This document shows positions 21,280 to 30,254 of a stretch of DNA of 64,000 nucleotides, piece by piece. The DNA lies in the NCBI GenBank assembly GCA_963700515.1, contig CAVOXY010000048.1, forward strand, positions 1 through 64,000, written 5' to 3'. This DNA comes from JAJRVM01 sp963700515 (GTDB lineage Bacteria > Planctomycetota > Planctomycetia > Pirellulales > Pirellulaceae). Within the stretch, counting starts at the first letter, position 1; every line of letters begins with the position of its first letter. Made by a program: the position numbers and the translations under genes. Under the pieces are notes generated by a model. It did not search any database, had not been told where the DNA came from, and was given only the letters and a program-made list of their open reading frames with translations.

Positions 21280-21837
21280 CTAGCCTTCTTCGACCTCAGT
21301 GCGCAGCCATGCCCGGGCATAAGCCCATTGTTCATAAGCATTTGTGCGCGAGATGCCAAGGGCATCAGCCGCCTCGGAAATGGACATGCCTGTATAGAAC
21401 CGAAACTTCACGAGAGTGGCCGCTGTGGGGTCCTCTCGCTCCAGTCTTTCGAGCGCTTCGTCAATGGCCAGCAGACGTTCATCGGGCACTTCCGAGGCAA
21501 AGCAAAGTTCGCTTGCCTCCACCCGAACCCGGTCACCGCCTCTCTTCAATCTTCGTCGGCGTCGCACGCCCTCGACGAGGATCCGCCGCATGGCTTCCGC
21601 GGCGGCAGCAAAGAAGTGCCCTCGGCTATCCCAGTGCTTGGCCTTTTCGACGTCCACCAGCCTCAGGTATGCCTCATGAACCAGCCCCGTGGCCTGAAGT
21701 GTCTGGCCCGGTTTCTCCTGTGCCATCTTCTGAGCCGCCAGCTTCCGTAGCTCCTCGTAGACCAGCGGTAAGAGCTGTTCGGCGGCAAAGTGATCACCAT
21801 CCTCAATTGCCGACAAGATGCGCGTGACGTCGGTCAT
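21280..21837 (-). CDS. ECF-type RNA polymerase sigma factor
   Basis: 185 residues, intact. Region 2 contains LLPLVYEELRKLAAQKMAQ and GLVHEAYLRLVDVEKAKHW, region 2.4 continues GHFFAAAAEAMRRILVEG, and region 4 has LERLEREDPTAATLVKFRF and ISEAADALGISRTNAYEQW with a helix-turn-helix. This layout matches the planctomycete/acidobacterial sigma-70-like group often annotated TIGR02999. Such sigma factors are commonly encoded beside a Ser/Thr kinase with a TPR tail and are thought to be controlled by phosphorylation rather than by an anti-sigma factor; no anti-sigma gene is present here. ATG 21835-21837 has AGGAG upstream. Confidence 0.9.
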   Translation of the reverse strand: MTDVTRILSAIEDGDHFAAEQLLPLVYEELRKLAAQKMAQEKPGQTLQATGLVHEAYLRLVDVEKAKHWDSRGHFFAAAAEAMRRILVEGVRRRRRLKRGGDRVRVEASELCFASEVPDERLLAIDEALERLEREDPTAATLVKFRFYTGMSISEAADALGISRTNAYEQWAYARAWLRTEVEEG

Positions 21838-22142
21838 GGCCGCTGCTCCTGTGGATCGATTGCGTCACCGAACGTCCAGGATGGTAACACGCTTGGAGAG
21901 ATGAAGCGACCCACCGCGTGGCCTCGCGCGCCATCGGGCGGCAGGAACCCCAGACGCGGTTGCGCTGCGGCCTCGGCACAACGCCGGCGTGACAGTCGCT
22001 GCTGGGCTCGGCCGCTCACCGGTGTGGGGCCGGTCGGTAGCTGGCCAGTTGTGGTCCCCCTGGGATATACCCAGGGGAAACCAAATCCAGGGAGAAGCGG
22101 GAAGTGAGATGTGCGGCAGTCGTAGCTGAGACCGCCAAGGGC
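21838..22142. other. Intergenic stretch upstream of the ECF gene
   Basis: No supported gene, RNA or clear palindrome. It should contain the promoter of the sigma-kinase pair, but no consensus elements could be recognised for this group. Confidence 0.5.
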
Positions 22143-22571
22143 TCAGCGGCAGCGGCAACAGATGTTCCATCGCCACTGGTTTGAAGGACAAGAAGACTGG
22201 GTGACAAAAAGATAAGTCGGCACAGGAGATCTTTTTGTCATCCGATTTTTTTGTCCTTCATCTGCCCCGTCCAAGGTCTCTGGCACCATTTCGAGATTAT
22301 CGGAATGCCTGCCAAATGAGGTCGACAAGTATTCCCGAAAGACTAGCTGTACCAGTACACCCTCGTTCACCGTCGAAACCGGCCATTCTGGTCGGGCGTT
22401 GGGCAATTGGCGCAAATCCTTGACAGCAAACGAGGACAGAATTGCCAGGAGGAACAGGCCAACAGATGTCGTAACCGCAACCCTGCACTGCGACTTGATG
22501 AACGCAACTGGCGTCCGACTGTCCTGATCGGGTAAAGAGCGCGGGCTGGTAATCGGCTGAGACTTCGCCAC
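22143..22571 (-). CDS. Hypothetical protein with one membrane helix; doubtful
   Basis: An open frame of 142 codons. Residues 31-50 (VAVTTSVGLFLLAILSSFAV) look like a membrane segment, followed by a polar region with LPNARPEWPVSTVNEGVLV. The C-terminal ~35 codons are encoded by one arm of the large hairpin repeat at 22182-22260, so either the real gene ended earlier or the frame is a chance reading through the repeat. No homologous family is recognised. Codon use in the first 100 codons is reasonable, but no convincing ribosome site is seen. Confidence 0.3.
   Translation of the reverse strand: MAKSQPITSPRSLPDQDSRTPVAFIKSQCRVAVTTSVGLFLLAILSSFAVKDLRQLPNARPEWPVSTVNEGVLVQLVFREYLSTSFGRHSDNLEMVPETLDGADEGQKNRMTKRSPVPTYLFVTQSSCPSNQWRWNICCRCR
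22182..22260. repeat. 79-nt imperfect palindrome (hairpin repeat)
   Basis: The core arms 22202-22213 and 22229-22240 are a perfect 12-bp inverted repeat (TGACAAAAAGAT and its complement) around a 15-base loop. Outside them, TGAAGGACAA at 22182 pairs with TTGTCCTTCA at 22251, with mismatched A/T-rich positions between. The whole element could fold into one long stem. It resembles a small non-autonomous repeat rather than a terminator, because it is over 300 bases from the nearest confident gene end. Confidence 0.7.
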
Positions 22572-22832
22572 AGTGGCCTACCATAGCTCATGCCCAGAGC
22601 GCGGTTTGGAGTTCGCCTCAACATTCTTACCACACGCGGATGACGTTTGCCAAGTTTCGCGGCGGCGTCCAAGAACTCAGACACCCGGAAGTTAATTCGG
22701 CCGAAACACTGAAGAAACAACTGCCATGATGTCCGAAGTCAGAAAGTCTATTCATTCCGTTTCGACTAGGTAACTGATGGCCCAGAGCGAAGAGGAATGC
22801 CGGCAGCGTGCGGCGGCAGGCTCCGCGTTGCG

Positions 22833-24899
22833 CTACTCCGACACCGCATTAACCGAGTCGACTGGCCTATAGTAACGAGTCCGTAGCAATGGTTCCCGGA
22901 GAAAGATCGCCTGCAGGAAGCGGAAGTTGTCCGCCAGATAGCCGTCCGCCCCGCTAGGGTCCCCGTCCCATGTGGTCCATTCGATACCCTTGCCGGAGTG
23001 CCCCCAGACGCCATTCTGAAAGAGACCTTCGACCTGTCGTTCCAACATTCGCCGGAGCATTGCATCTGCATATTCGCTGTCACCGATTCGGTAGTGCGCC
23101 GCTAACCAGTGCAAAGCGTGACCCGCGTGAACGCCGCCATTCTGGTACTGCCCCAGCGTGTCCGATCCATCGGCCGCGGCTGGTACGCCGCAATTCCCCG
23201 GGGGAAGGCCGAGAAGGTACTCCTCGCGCCGTAGCGGCCGCAGACTCGCGGGTACTCCAAGATCAAGCCTTGTATAACCGACTCGCTCCAGCTCCGCCCG
23301 CAACCGGGCCAAGACAGCCCGGCTCGTTGTCGCGTCGAGCAATCCGTACTCTACGGCCATACTGTTGACCAGCAGCGCAGCCGGATCGTGCAAAACACCG
23401 TCCTTGCTCCGCCACCAGCCCAACCAGCCGGACTGATCGGACCACAGAGCCGGGGCGAACGCATTTTTCAACTGGCGGGCGAGTCGCCGATAGTGCTTCG
23501 CCTCTTCTTCATCTCCCAGTTTCTGCTCTAGCTCAGCCATACAACACCAGGCGCGGAAAGTCATCGCATTAACGTAACCATCTTGCCAGCCCGTGTTGAT
23601 GGCATCCCACCAGGAAGCTCCACGTTCCGGATTGATCAACGTCCCATCGTTGCCGCTCTGCACAGCTTCAACCAGGCCATCACCGTTCGCGTCGCGGGAC
23701 GCCAGGTAAGACGCGACCAGCTCCAACTGGACGATCCGACGTTTCAGCCAGCCCACATCTCCGGTGGCCTCAACGTAGTCCCAGGCGGAAATCAACACTG
23801 ACGGCTGGGAGTCTAGAAAGTCGGCATAGGCACCAACGCGAGTCGGCATCCAGTAGCAGACGAGCCGCCCGGATGGCTCAAGTCGCGCATCGAGCGTGAG
23901 GTCCAACGTCCGGCGAAGCATCTCGGCCGCGCTGACGTCTGGTGCGAGTTGCGGAAGCCAGAACACGTGATCCGCGTAGAACCACGTGGAGCACGTTGCG
24001 TTGCCGCTGATGACTTCGTTGCCCAGCATCCCGGGCGGGTGCAGTTCCCGCACCAGCGTCCGACCGGTCGGTAGGTTCCAGGCATCTTCTCCGTTGTCCG
24101 CCAAGGCTCTGCAGGCCACCATACCAGCCCCGGCTCGCTTTCTCCCACAGCACCTCGTCGACGCCCGCCGGCTGCTTCAGTCGCCAGGGCGTCAGAGACA
24201 GTCTCAGCGGCATCTCTGAACCGCACTGGCCCTCGACCATCACGTCCACCTGCCGCGCCGAATAATTTCCGAGTACTCGCAATCGAACCGGCTGTCCTCC
24301 TGACTCAACCAATAACTGACCAAAGTCTGGCACGTTGAGCAGTGCGGGCGCCGAAGTCGAGCCGTCCGCAGCCCAATCGGAGGCCAACAGAGTTGTCGCG
24401 GTGACGCGTGGGTCGAAAGGGAATCGCAACACGAGTGGTACAACCCCGGGCCCTTGTGCTTGGAAGCTACACTCCAGCCGCCCCCCCGACCAGGACAGCT
24501 GCCAGAGGAGATCGGGCACCTCTCGACGTTCTTACGGCGTAGACCGCCGACTCTTTCCCCACAGCCGCCTTCACGAGTTCAACCAGTGCACCCTCACTGT
24601 GCAGAGTTACCGCGGAACCGGCGGCGCAAGAGGTTGCGAGCCTCTCTTCCCGTACCCTCCGTGTCGAGGCTGAAGAAAGGCAACTCCGCCGACTGGGACG
24701 AGGGTTGCACCCTGAGCACCGGCTCTCGCGAAAACGCGTCGGGCAGCTCGATCAGCAATACGATAGCACCTGCCACAAAGATCAACGCCGTAGCAGACGT
24801 CGCGTAATCCTTCCTCGCTGGTCTTAATCGCGTCTCGAGGGTCAAATGGCGGAGCATGAAGGGCAGATTCGTGGTCCGGCGTCCGGTTGCTGCATCCAT
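22833..24899 (-). CDS. Membrane-anchored (alpha/alpha)6-barrel glycosidase-like protein, frameshifted
   Basis: About 690 codons. ATG 24897-24899 follows GGAG; residues 25-45 (SATALIFVAGAIVLLIELPD) form a membrane anchor or uncleaved signal. A beta-sandwich part contains LLWQLSWSGGRLECSFQAQG and VVPLVLRFPFDP. The C-terminal ~430 residues, from GNEVISGNATCSTWFYADHV through SAWDYVEATGDVGWLKRRIV, GASWWDAINTGWQDGYVNAM and GQYQNGGVHAGHALHWLAAH, have the helix-pair and aromatic pattern of six-hairpin glycosidases such as GH63, GH37 or GH78. The family cannot be fixed. Likely acts outside the cytoplasm on an oligosaccharide. Frame breaks lie near 24,600, 24,515 and 24,125. Confidence 0.65.
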
Positions 24900-25040
24900 C
24901 GCTGTGCTCCAGAGTCTCGCTCTGTGTCGTGACGGACCGATGTCACTGTAGGCCTGAATTATAGCTGGATCCCAATGGGGCATTCTAGCTGCCCGCCTGA
25001 CGCGGTGGTAAACGACGTAGGTCCTTGTCACTGAACGCGG

Positions 25041-25366
25041 ACGGGATTAGTAGCAGGGCCGACGGGTATTCTCCGAGATCCTCCCGGAACGCGCGGTGTA
25101 CGCGGACGTCCTCACCCGCATTTGGGAACTGCAGCAGAGCGACTCGGATCCCGCGGCCCTGAGGGATGCGTACAGCAAGTTCATCCTGATGACGAACCTC
25201 AGCACAACGCGCCGGGCAACGGCTTGCGCGGCATCCAGTTGTACTTCTGGAAGAAGCGCGGCGTGTTCCACACGATGGTCTCGCGTCACTACGGGCCCAA
25301 CGGAACCATCCCCGCGCCACTCATCTTCTCGGAACTGAAGCTGACACAGGATAAACGAATCCGTGG
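25041..25366 (+). pseudogene. Unidentified gene remnant
   Basis: A coherent plus-strand reading of about 105 codons in two frames: VYADVLTRIWELQQSDSDPA, then RDAYSKFILMTNLS, a one-base slip near 25,205, then GIQLYFWKKRGVFHTMVSRH and APLIFSELKLTQD. Composition is protein-like, but no start codon with a ribosome site exists and the frame then runs into the antisense of the next gene. It is probably the tail of a lost gene. I do not recognise the family. Confidence 0.4.
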
Positions 25367-25882
25367 CTACCTGGGCAATCGCCACCATACAAGCGGCTTG
25401 TCATCTCGTGTCCAGGTGTGCGTAATACCGTCATCGGAAACAACCAGCACATCCAATGATTCAGTTTTTGCTCCGTCGGAATCGACCGTGTTGTTTTTTC
25501 TCTCCCATGTGTTGTTGCCCCGTTTGACAACAACGGATGATATCACCGTTCCCCCGCTGAAGACGGTGATGCCTCGAATTTGTTTCGTCTCGGCTTCGTA
25601 GTAGTAGAAGGAAGAAGCAGTTCCGTGTTTATCATCCGAAGCATTACCGGAAAACGCATTTCCACTCTGGATCACCTTATGCACCCAACGGACTGTCAGC
25701 TTGTCGCCCTTTTTGCCGATGCCGGGTATGTCGTTCCATAGGTTGATCCTCCCAATCCATTCGCCATCCATTACGCGAGCGTATTCTGTGAAATCCGCTT
25801 TGGTTGATTCGTCACCTAAGACCGGACTTGGCAGTTTCCAGAGCATGAGTGACGTTACGAGCAACATCATCGGCTTATGCAT
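25367..25882 (-). CDS. Small secreted protein of unknown function
   Basis: 171 residues, intact. ATG 25880-25882 with GGAGAA upstream; the signal peptide is about MHKPMMLLVTSLMLWKLPSP ending near VLGDES. The mature part begins FTEYARVMDGEWIGRINLW and alternates strands such as DKLTVRWVHKVIQSG, SSFYYYEAETKQIRGI, GTVISSVVVKRGNNTW and GITHTWTRDDKPLVWWRLP. The order (G-x-W, several strands, late W-R) resembles lipocalin-like or DUF1579-like calycin barrels, but this is only a fold-level guess. It stands alone between a remnant and the YitT gene. Confidence 0.7.
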   Translation of the reverse strand: MHKPMMLLVTSLMLWKLPSPVLGDESTKADFTEYARVMDGEWIGRINLWNDIPGIGKKGDKLTVRWVHKVIQSGNAFSGNASDDKHGTASSFYYYEAETKQIRGITVFSGGTVISSVVVKRGNNTWERKNNTVDSDGAKTESLDVLVVSDDGITHTWTRDDKPLVWWRLPR

Positions 25883-26052
25883 CGAGTTCTCCTTCGGGCC
25901 GTAACAACGTTTGAGGTAACCGGGTTGGCGGACCAACGACATGGACGTTGGCACATCAAGAATTGTAACCGAAGGAGACGACGTTGAAAAACTGAACGCG
26001 AGCCAACGCCGGTTGACCGATTTGTTATACGGCATTCTGGCATGGCAGAAAC

Positions 26053-26934
26053 TCAGCCAATCGGTGCAATGTAGTAACGACCAGAAATACCCTCGATGTC
26101 GTGATAGTAGTAAAAACAGTCGGGATCGGCTGATTGTATTGCGGCGATCACTTGAGGGAGTTCTTCGTGCGTGATGATGGTTCGGACCACAACAAATGTG
26201 TTTTTGCTGTGGCCGCCGGTGCCTTGGTGCATCGTGTAGGTGCGATGTGCGGATGCTGTTGTGATGGCATCGCCGACTTCTTTTTCGCAGCGCGTGATGA
26301 TCGCGAGCATCGTGATTTTGAATTTACGATAGAGGTTATTGAGCGTCTCGGCAGACGCGAATATGTAAATGCACGTGTACATCAATGTATTGACGACCGA
26401 TTCAAATTGCCCGTTCTTTATAAGATCCATCGCGAGGCCGAAGGCAGTTGACCCGATGGCGGCAACAATGGCAATTGAGCCGACGGGCTTCAAGTACTTG
26501 ACGGCAAAATACGCCCCAAGGATGTCCTCGTCGCCGGTTGAGCCACGGTGCGTGAAAGCGAGTGCTTTGGCCACCCCCGCAAGCAGGCCGCCAAACAGAA
26601 CTAATATGATTCGCTCGTTCTGTGGTTCTGGCTGAGCGAACTGTAATTCAGGTAGCACGGCGAGTCCCACAACGACGGTGCCAACGACGAGAAGCGAGCG
26701 CTGCGCAAACACTCGGCTGACGCGTGCGAACGCAAAGGCCAGCAACGCTGACTGAAACAGCAGGTAGAGCCCGATGAAAAGCCAGTAGCTCTGGTAGTAG
26801 TACGACAGTGCCGTGGCAATGCCTTCCGTTCCCGTCAGGATGACTTTGGAAGGAAGCACAAAGTACTTCAGAGCGATGGCGTACAAGACGCCAGCAAGAA
26901 GGATCAGGCCGTAGTCAATCAAGAATCGACGCAC
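26053..26934 (-). CDS. YitT-family membrane protein with C-terminal DUF2179 domain
   Basis: 293 residues from a GTG at 26932-26934. Five hydrophobic segments are visible: LILLAGVLYAIALKYFVLPS, SYWLFIGLYLLFQSALLAFA, SLLVVGTVVVGLAVLPEL, ILVLFGGLLAGVAKALAF and GSIAIVAAIGSTAFGLAM. LPSKVILTGTEGIATAL is the G-rich motif of the family's first domain, and RGSTGDEDILG is the conserved repeat-domain motif. Residues ~210-290 form a soluble DUF2179 domain with TFVVVRTIITHEELPQVIAA. The family is an inner-membrane protein of unsettled transport function. Complete and of normal length. Confidence 0.85.
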   Translation of the reverse strand: MRRFLIDYGLILLAGVLYAIALKYFVLPSKVILTGTEGIATALSYYYQSYWLFIGLYLLFQSALLAFAFARVSRVFAQRSLLVVGTVVVGLAVLPELQFAQPEPQNERIILVLFGGLLAGVAKALAFTHRGSTGDEDILGAYFAVKYLKPVGSIAIVAAIGSTAFGLAMDLIKNGQFESVVNTLMYTCIYIFASAETLNNLYRKFKITMLAIITRCEKEVGDAITTASAHRTYTMHQGTGGHSKNTFVVVRTIITHEELPQVIAAIQSADPDCFYYYHDIEGISGRYYIAPIG

Positions 26935-27177
26935 GTAGATTCATCCGTAAAAGTGGACCATTGTTGCCATATGACGTGAGGCGGTTTATCGTGTCGTCGC
27001 GCAGCGATGATCGATAAAACGCCGTTGAACTTAGCCGCGAAGCCGGCGGCACGCGACTTGCTAATTGGGAATTGTATCAGACGAGCCGGGATGCGAGGAG
27101 CAAGGTCTGGCGACTCGAGGTGCGTACCGGGGTCCCGAACAGAGCGTGGCACGGGCAGTTGGGGTGGCGCCATCGGC

Positions 27178-28013
27178 AACTGCGCAGTTGCCGAGCGGTC
27201 CATTCGAGCAACCGCAGGTAATTCTCCAGCGAAATCTCCAGCAGCCCCAGATCGGATGCGCACGGCCCCAACGTGACGAGAACGCGATCGTCTCGTCCTG
27301 GAGCGTCTCCTCGCGCAGTGTCAGTTCCCCCAGCCACCCATCGGCGCGGTTCGGGCTGTTGGGCCGCTGCTCTTGCGCCAAGATCCGCTGGTAGGCCGAC
27401 GTATAGGCGCCGTGCGCGGCGAAGCGGCTTCACCCGCCTTGATCGGATTCAAGTCCACGTACAGGGCGCAGATCAACATGCCGTGGGGATCGGCACATTC
27501 ACGGCACTTGTAGCGAGTCTCGAAAAACCTACCGGTGCAGCCATCTTCCTTATTGGCGCGGCGGGCAATATTCTCGCACAGAATACCCATAAACCAGGAA
27601 ATATTGCTCAACCGGCGTCGCATCTGCTGGATGCGCTTTCTTGTTGCGAACCGCCTGCTGAATCCGTTTTTCGTTGGGCAGCGGCAGGTCGTCCGACATG
27701 CATTTGGCGATCCGCATGATGGTCAGATAGCGGCGTGCCACCTCGTAAGGCGACCAGCGCCTTGGCCACATCGGGCCGCGAGCGGAGCATCAGGTGCAGA
27801 TGATTACTGAGCTCCGCATGGAATTCCACTTCGATGGCGAACAGCGCTGCCAGCTGTTCTTCTCGCGTGAGAATCCAGTCGCGGCGATGGGAGAAGTTGC
27901 GGCCGGTAAGTGGATCCAGGCCACAGAGAAGCGCGGCGAACGCAGCGCACCCAACAGTGGTATACCGCTTTGCGATCACGGCCCAACAACTTGCGACGAG
28001 CGTAGGCGACCAT
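27178..28013 (-). pseudogene. Y1 transposase, C-terminally truncated and frameshifted
   Basis: Starts at ATG 28011-28013 like copy 1 and carries the same KAVYHCWVRCVRRA and ELSNHLHLMLRSRPDV segments. It differs by small indels near 27,930-27,940, 27,768, 27,635 and 27,408, none shared with the copy 1 lesion at 12,961. The reading ends inside the C-terminal extension at LLEWTARQLRS, where element identity stops. Because two copies broken at different places together give one intact reading, sequencing error probably explains part of the damage, but the C-terminal loss is real. Confidence 0.7.
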
Positions 28014-28294
28014 GGGGCAATCCCTCCATGTGCAGGCAGTGCCCGAGGCCGACGGTGGACCAGTGGGGGCCATCGGAGAACACTGCGCGAAAGTGATTGC
28101 CCGCCTTTCGCTCGCCAGAAGTACCCACATCTTACCCGCTCCACCCTCCCCTGCAATACCCTCCGCAGCAGGGCTTCAGTGACATGCATATGGTACCGCA
28201 AATGCTATTATGGCATCGCTCAGCATGTTCGGCGTCGGACGGTCGCTGAAGTGGTCGACGCAACGGGTGGTAAGCAGGGTGTCTGCTCCTCTCT
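27178..28294 (-). mobile_element. Insertion element copy 2, truncated on its left side
   Basis: Nearly identical to 12780-13877 of copy 1, including the right-end motif (minus strand GGAGCAGACACCCTGC). The left ~510 bases of the full element, including the transposase C-terminus and the left inverted repeat, are missing; identity stops at about 27,178. Left of that, 26935-27177 is noncoding sequence of unknown origin after the YitT start. Differences from copy 1 are almost all single-base indels. Confidence 0.7.
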
Positions 28295-28708
28295 CTCGAA
28301 CGCGAGATCTGCAGTGTCTTGCCGATGTCTCGGATATCCAGCGTCTGATCGGCACTGAGCTGCTTGGCCAGCACGTCCTTTGGCTCGCGACGTGTCAACT
28401 CACAAGGCTCCATAAATCCGCTGGAACTCGTTCGCGAACGCATGGCTGCAGCGACCATAACTCCGTTCGCGCTGGATTGCGGCGCGTCAGGGTTTATATT
28501 GACGCGTCCCCTGAAAGAGCGGACATTCGTGGTGAGAAACGACCGTATGACGAATCGATCCGGGCCTAACTCTGTAGAGGCATCCGCCGGTCGATATGGA
28601 GCGGCCGGGCAGGAAACGGTTAAGATGGGGTTGTTGGAAGCCGACGGAAATCGAAGGTATACCGGAACTTTCGAATTGATAGGAGGAGTACCGCCGGCTC
28701 CAACGACA
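28295..28708. other. Region with a possible gene fragment, otherwise no supported gene
   Basis: Directly at the element's right end, the minus strand encodes about 40 plausible residues (EPCELTRREPKDVLAKQLS then DQTLDIRDIGKTLQISRS), a helix-turn-helix-like pattern cut by the element. The rest, to 28,708, has open frames on both strands but no start, ribosome site or recognisable motif. Confidence 0.35.
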
Positions 28709-28939
28709 ATGCCCGACCCCCACGACTCGTCAGGCGAGACACGCACCGCCATGGCCCACGCAAGCACAAGAGCTGTCTGGGGCCTTCTGTTGGCCTTTGT
28801 TGTTGTTCAGCTTGCGATAGCTGCGGCCGCGATCTGGGTCACCGATCATGTCATACTGGTGAGTCACACATACTCAACGTGGCATGCGATGCCGACTTTT
28901 TCAACAGGCCAACCGTATTCTGACGCATTGATGACATGA
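28709..28939 (+). CDS. Small membrane protein, hypothetical
   Basis: 76 residues from ATG 28709; an in-frame ATG at 28751 is the alternative. The middle is a clear single membrane helix (AVWGLLLAFVVVQLAIAAAA) and the tail is short and polar. It overlaps the next gene by ATGA (28936-28939), which supports real translation and coupling. No family is recognised. Confidence 0.45.
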   Translation: MPDPHDSSGETRTAMAHASTRAVWGLLLAFVVVQLAIAAAAIWVTDHVILVSHTYSTWHAMPTFSTGQPYSDALMT

Positions 28940-29514
28940 ACCCTCCACTCACAAATCGACGATTGCTCACGGCGTTGCTGTTACTAATCGGCACCGTTGG
29001 TTGTTGGTTGGCCGTTTCGCATTTCAACCGCACAGCAAATGACTCGCGCAAAGCCATCACCTTTCCCGACATAGACACAATCGAGGCGAAATCTGAAACA
29101 GCAGGGTTTGACTGTGATGAACGAATTCGGAGGTTGCGCGATGGCACTGATACAGTCGACGACGCGATGATACGGTTTGCTGAGCACGACTTTGTTGGAG
29201 GCACAAGCTTCGAAGAACTTTCTGGTTGGGCCATGACTACCGAGTCGGGGACGCTACTTTCTCGCTCAGTTCTGCAACGGCAGGCTGCGATCCTTGAATC
29301 AATCGGCGAAGATGCCGTGCCAGCACTCGTTAAATGGTTGGAGCACGATCAAATTGAGATACGATACATTGCATCATTCGCACTCGAACAAATAACCGGA
29401 CTCGATCCTTTCTTTCCAACTTTCGCATCCCGGGAAGAACTAGATGAACAGGGCTGGCTTGCCCAAACTAGGGCTGAATATGAGGTGTGGATTAGGTTGA
29501 ATCAAAAACGATGA
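28936..29514 (+). CDS. Anchored HEAT-repeat-like protein, hypothetical
   Basis: 192 residues. An N-terminal hydrophobic stretch (LLTALLLLIGTVGCWLAVS) is a membrane anchor or a weak lipoprotein signal. Residues ~115-160 (LQRQAAILESIGEDAVPALV, KWLEHDQIEIRYIASFALEQ, then ITGL) match one HEAT/PBS-lyase-like helical repeat pair, often found in planctomycete proteins. Function unknown. It is translationally coupled to the preceding small membrane protein and ends 43 bases before element remnant 3. Confidence 0.6.
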   Translation: MNPPLTNRRLLTALLLLIGTVGCWLAVSHFNRTANDSRKAITFPDIDTIEAKSETAGFDCDERIRRLRDGTDTVDDAMIRFAEHDFVGGTSFEELSGWAMTTESGTLLSRSVLQRQAAILESIGEDAVPALVKWLEHDQIEIRYIASFALEQITGLDPFFPTFASREELDEQGWLAQTRAEYEVWIRLNQKR

Positions 29515-29556
29515 TTATGGCTTTCGGCATTTCAAAAGATCGGCTGGGCCAACACA

Positions 29557-30101
29557 GACGGGAGCAGTCACTCTGCCCTTGCTCGCTCTGCCCTTGCTCG
29601 AATCGCGACGGCGGCTCGAGAGTGGCAGACGGTCACGCTGACAAGGGGAACGGGTGGCGACAGCTTCGGCCAGGCGAAGAAGAGCCAGTACGAGACGAGG
29701 TCGGCACGGCGTCAACTACGAATTCGCGCTCGGGCGCGCAGGTCCAGCGCCGAATGCGGGATGAGAAGCACATTTTGCCGATTGTCATGCGAACGGCGTC
29801 AGGCGATTCAAGGATGGCCTCAGGCAAACAGCCGCCGGCTGGCTGATGCGCCCTTGAGACAACTGCGGCCCATCCGTTGAGCGACTTCTTCCAAAGCCGC
29901 AGGCTTGCCAACGGCGTGGCAGAAGACGCTGTCGTAGCGCTGCAGCGTATCGAGTCAGGCCTCCTCGTTCACCTCCAGATGATCGAGCAGCGTCTCCACG
30001 TCCTTGGGAACCGTAGTGCGTTGGCCGCTACGCAGCTGCCGAGCGGTCCACTGCAGTAGTCGCAGGTAATTTTCCAGCGGAATCCAGCAGCCCCAGATCG
30101 A
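29557..30101 (-). mobile_element. Insertion element remnant 3 (left end and transposase C-terminus only)
   Basis: Starts with the left-end motif GACGGGAGCAG and two tandem CTCTGCCCTTGCTCG units, and follows copy 1 through the noncoding part and the C-terminal ~100 codons of the transposase (29,840-30,101). Identity ends near 30,101. It is more diverged than copies 1 and 2, so it is an older insertion. Together with truncated copy 2, it looks like two halves separated by about 1.3 kb, but the sequences are too different to be one split element. Confidence 0.65.
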
Positions 30102-30245
30102 CCGCTCGATATTCACGATTTCTGTAGCCTCCGCGTAGATTCCGAGGTTGATCAAGTCGCGGCGGAACAAGGTATCGAGGAACACGCGAACCTTGGGCAG
30201 TTCGGAGGCTTCGGCCAATTCGGCTTCGGACCAACCGATCAGCAA
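29955..30245 (-). pseudogene. Unknown fragment running into the transposase remnant
   Basis: An open frame whose N-terminal ~48 residues (MLIGWSEAELAEASELPKVR, VFLDTLFRRDLINLGIYAEA) are not part of the transposase seen in copy 1, while the C-terminal ~40 (PLENYLRLLQWTARQLRSG) are. The switch occurs near 30,101-30,110. It may be a chance fusion at the breakpoint, or the natural upstream part of a diverged paralogue. No function proposed. Confidence 0.35.
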
Positions 30246-30254
30246 ATCGACCAG

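Noticed and set aside
28132..28767. A 211-codon minus-strand open frame as a gene
   Set aside because: Its first part has no protein-like composition and it reads through the element's right end into noncoding transposon sequence. Only about 40 residues near 28,300-28,440 look coding.
27178..30101. Copies 2 and 3 as the two halves of one element split by insertion of the 28.7-29.5 kb genes
   Set aside because: Copy 2 is nearly identical to copy 1, while remnant 3 is clearly diverged from it, so they have different ages.
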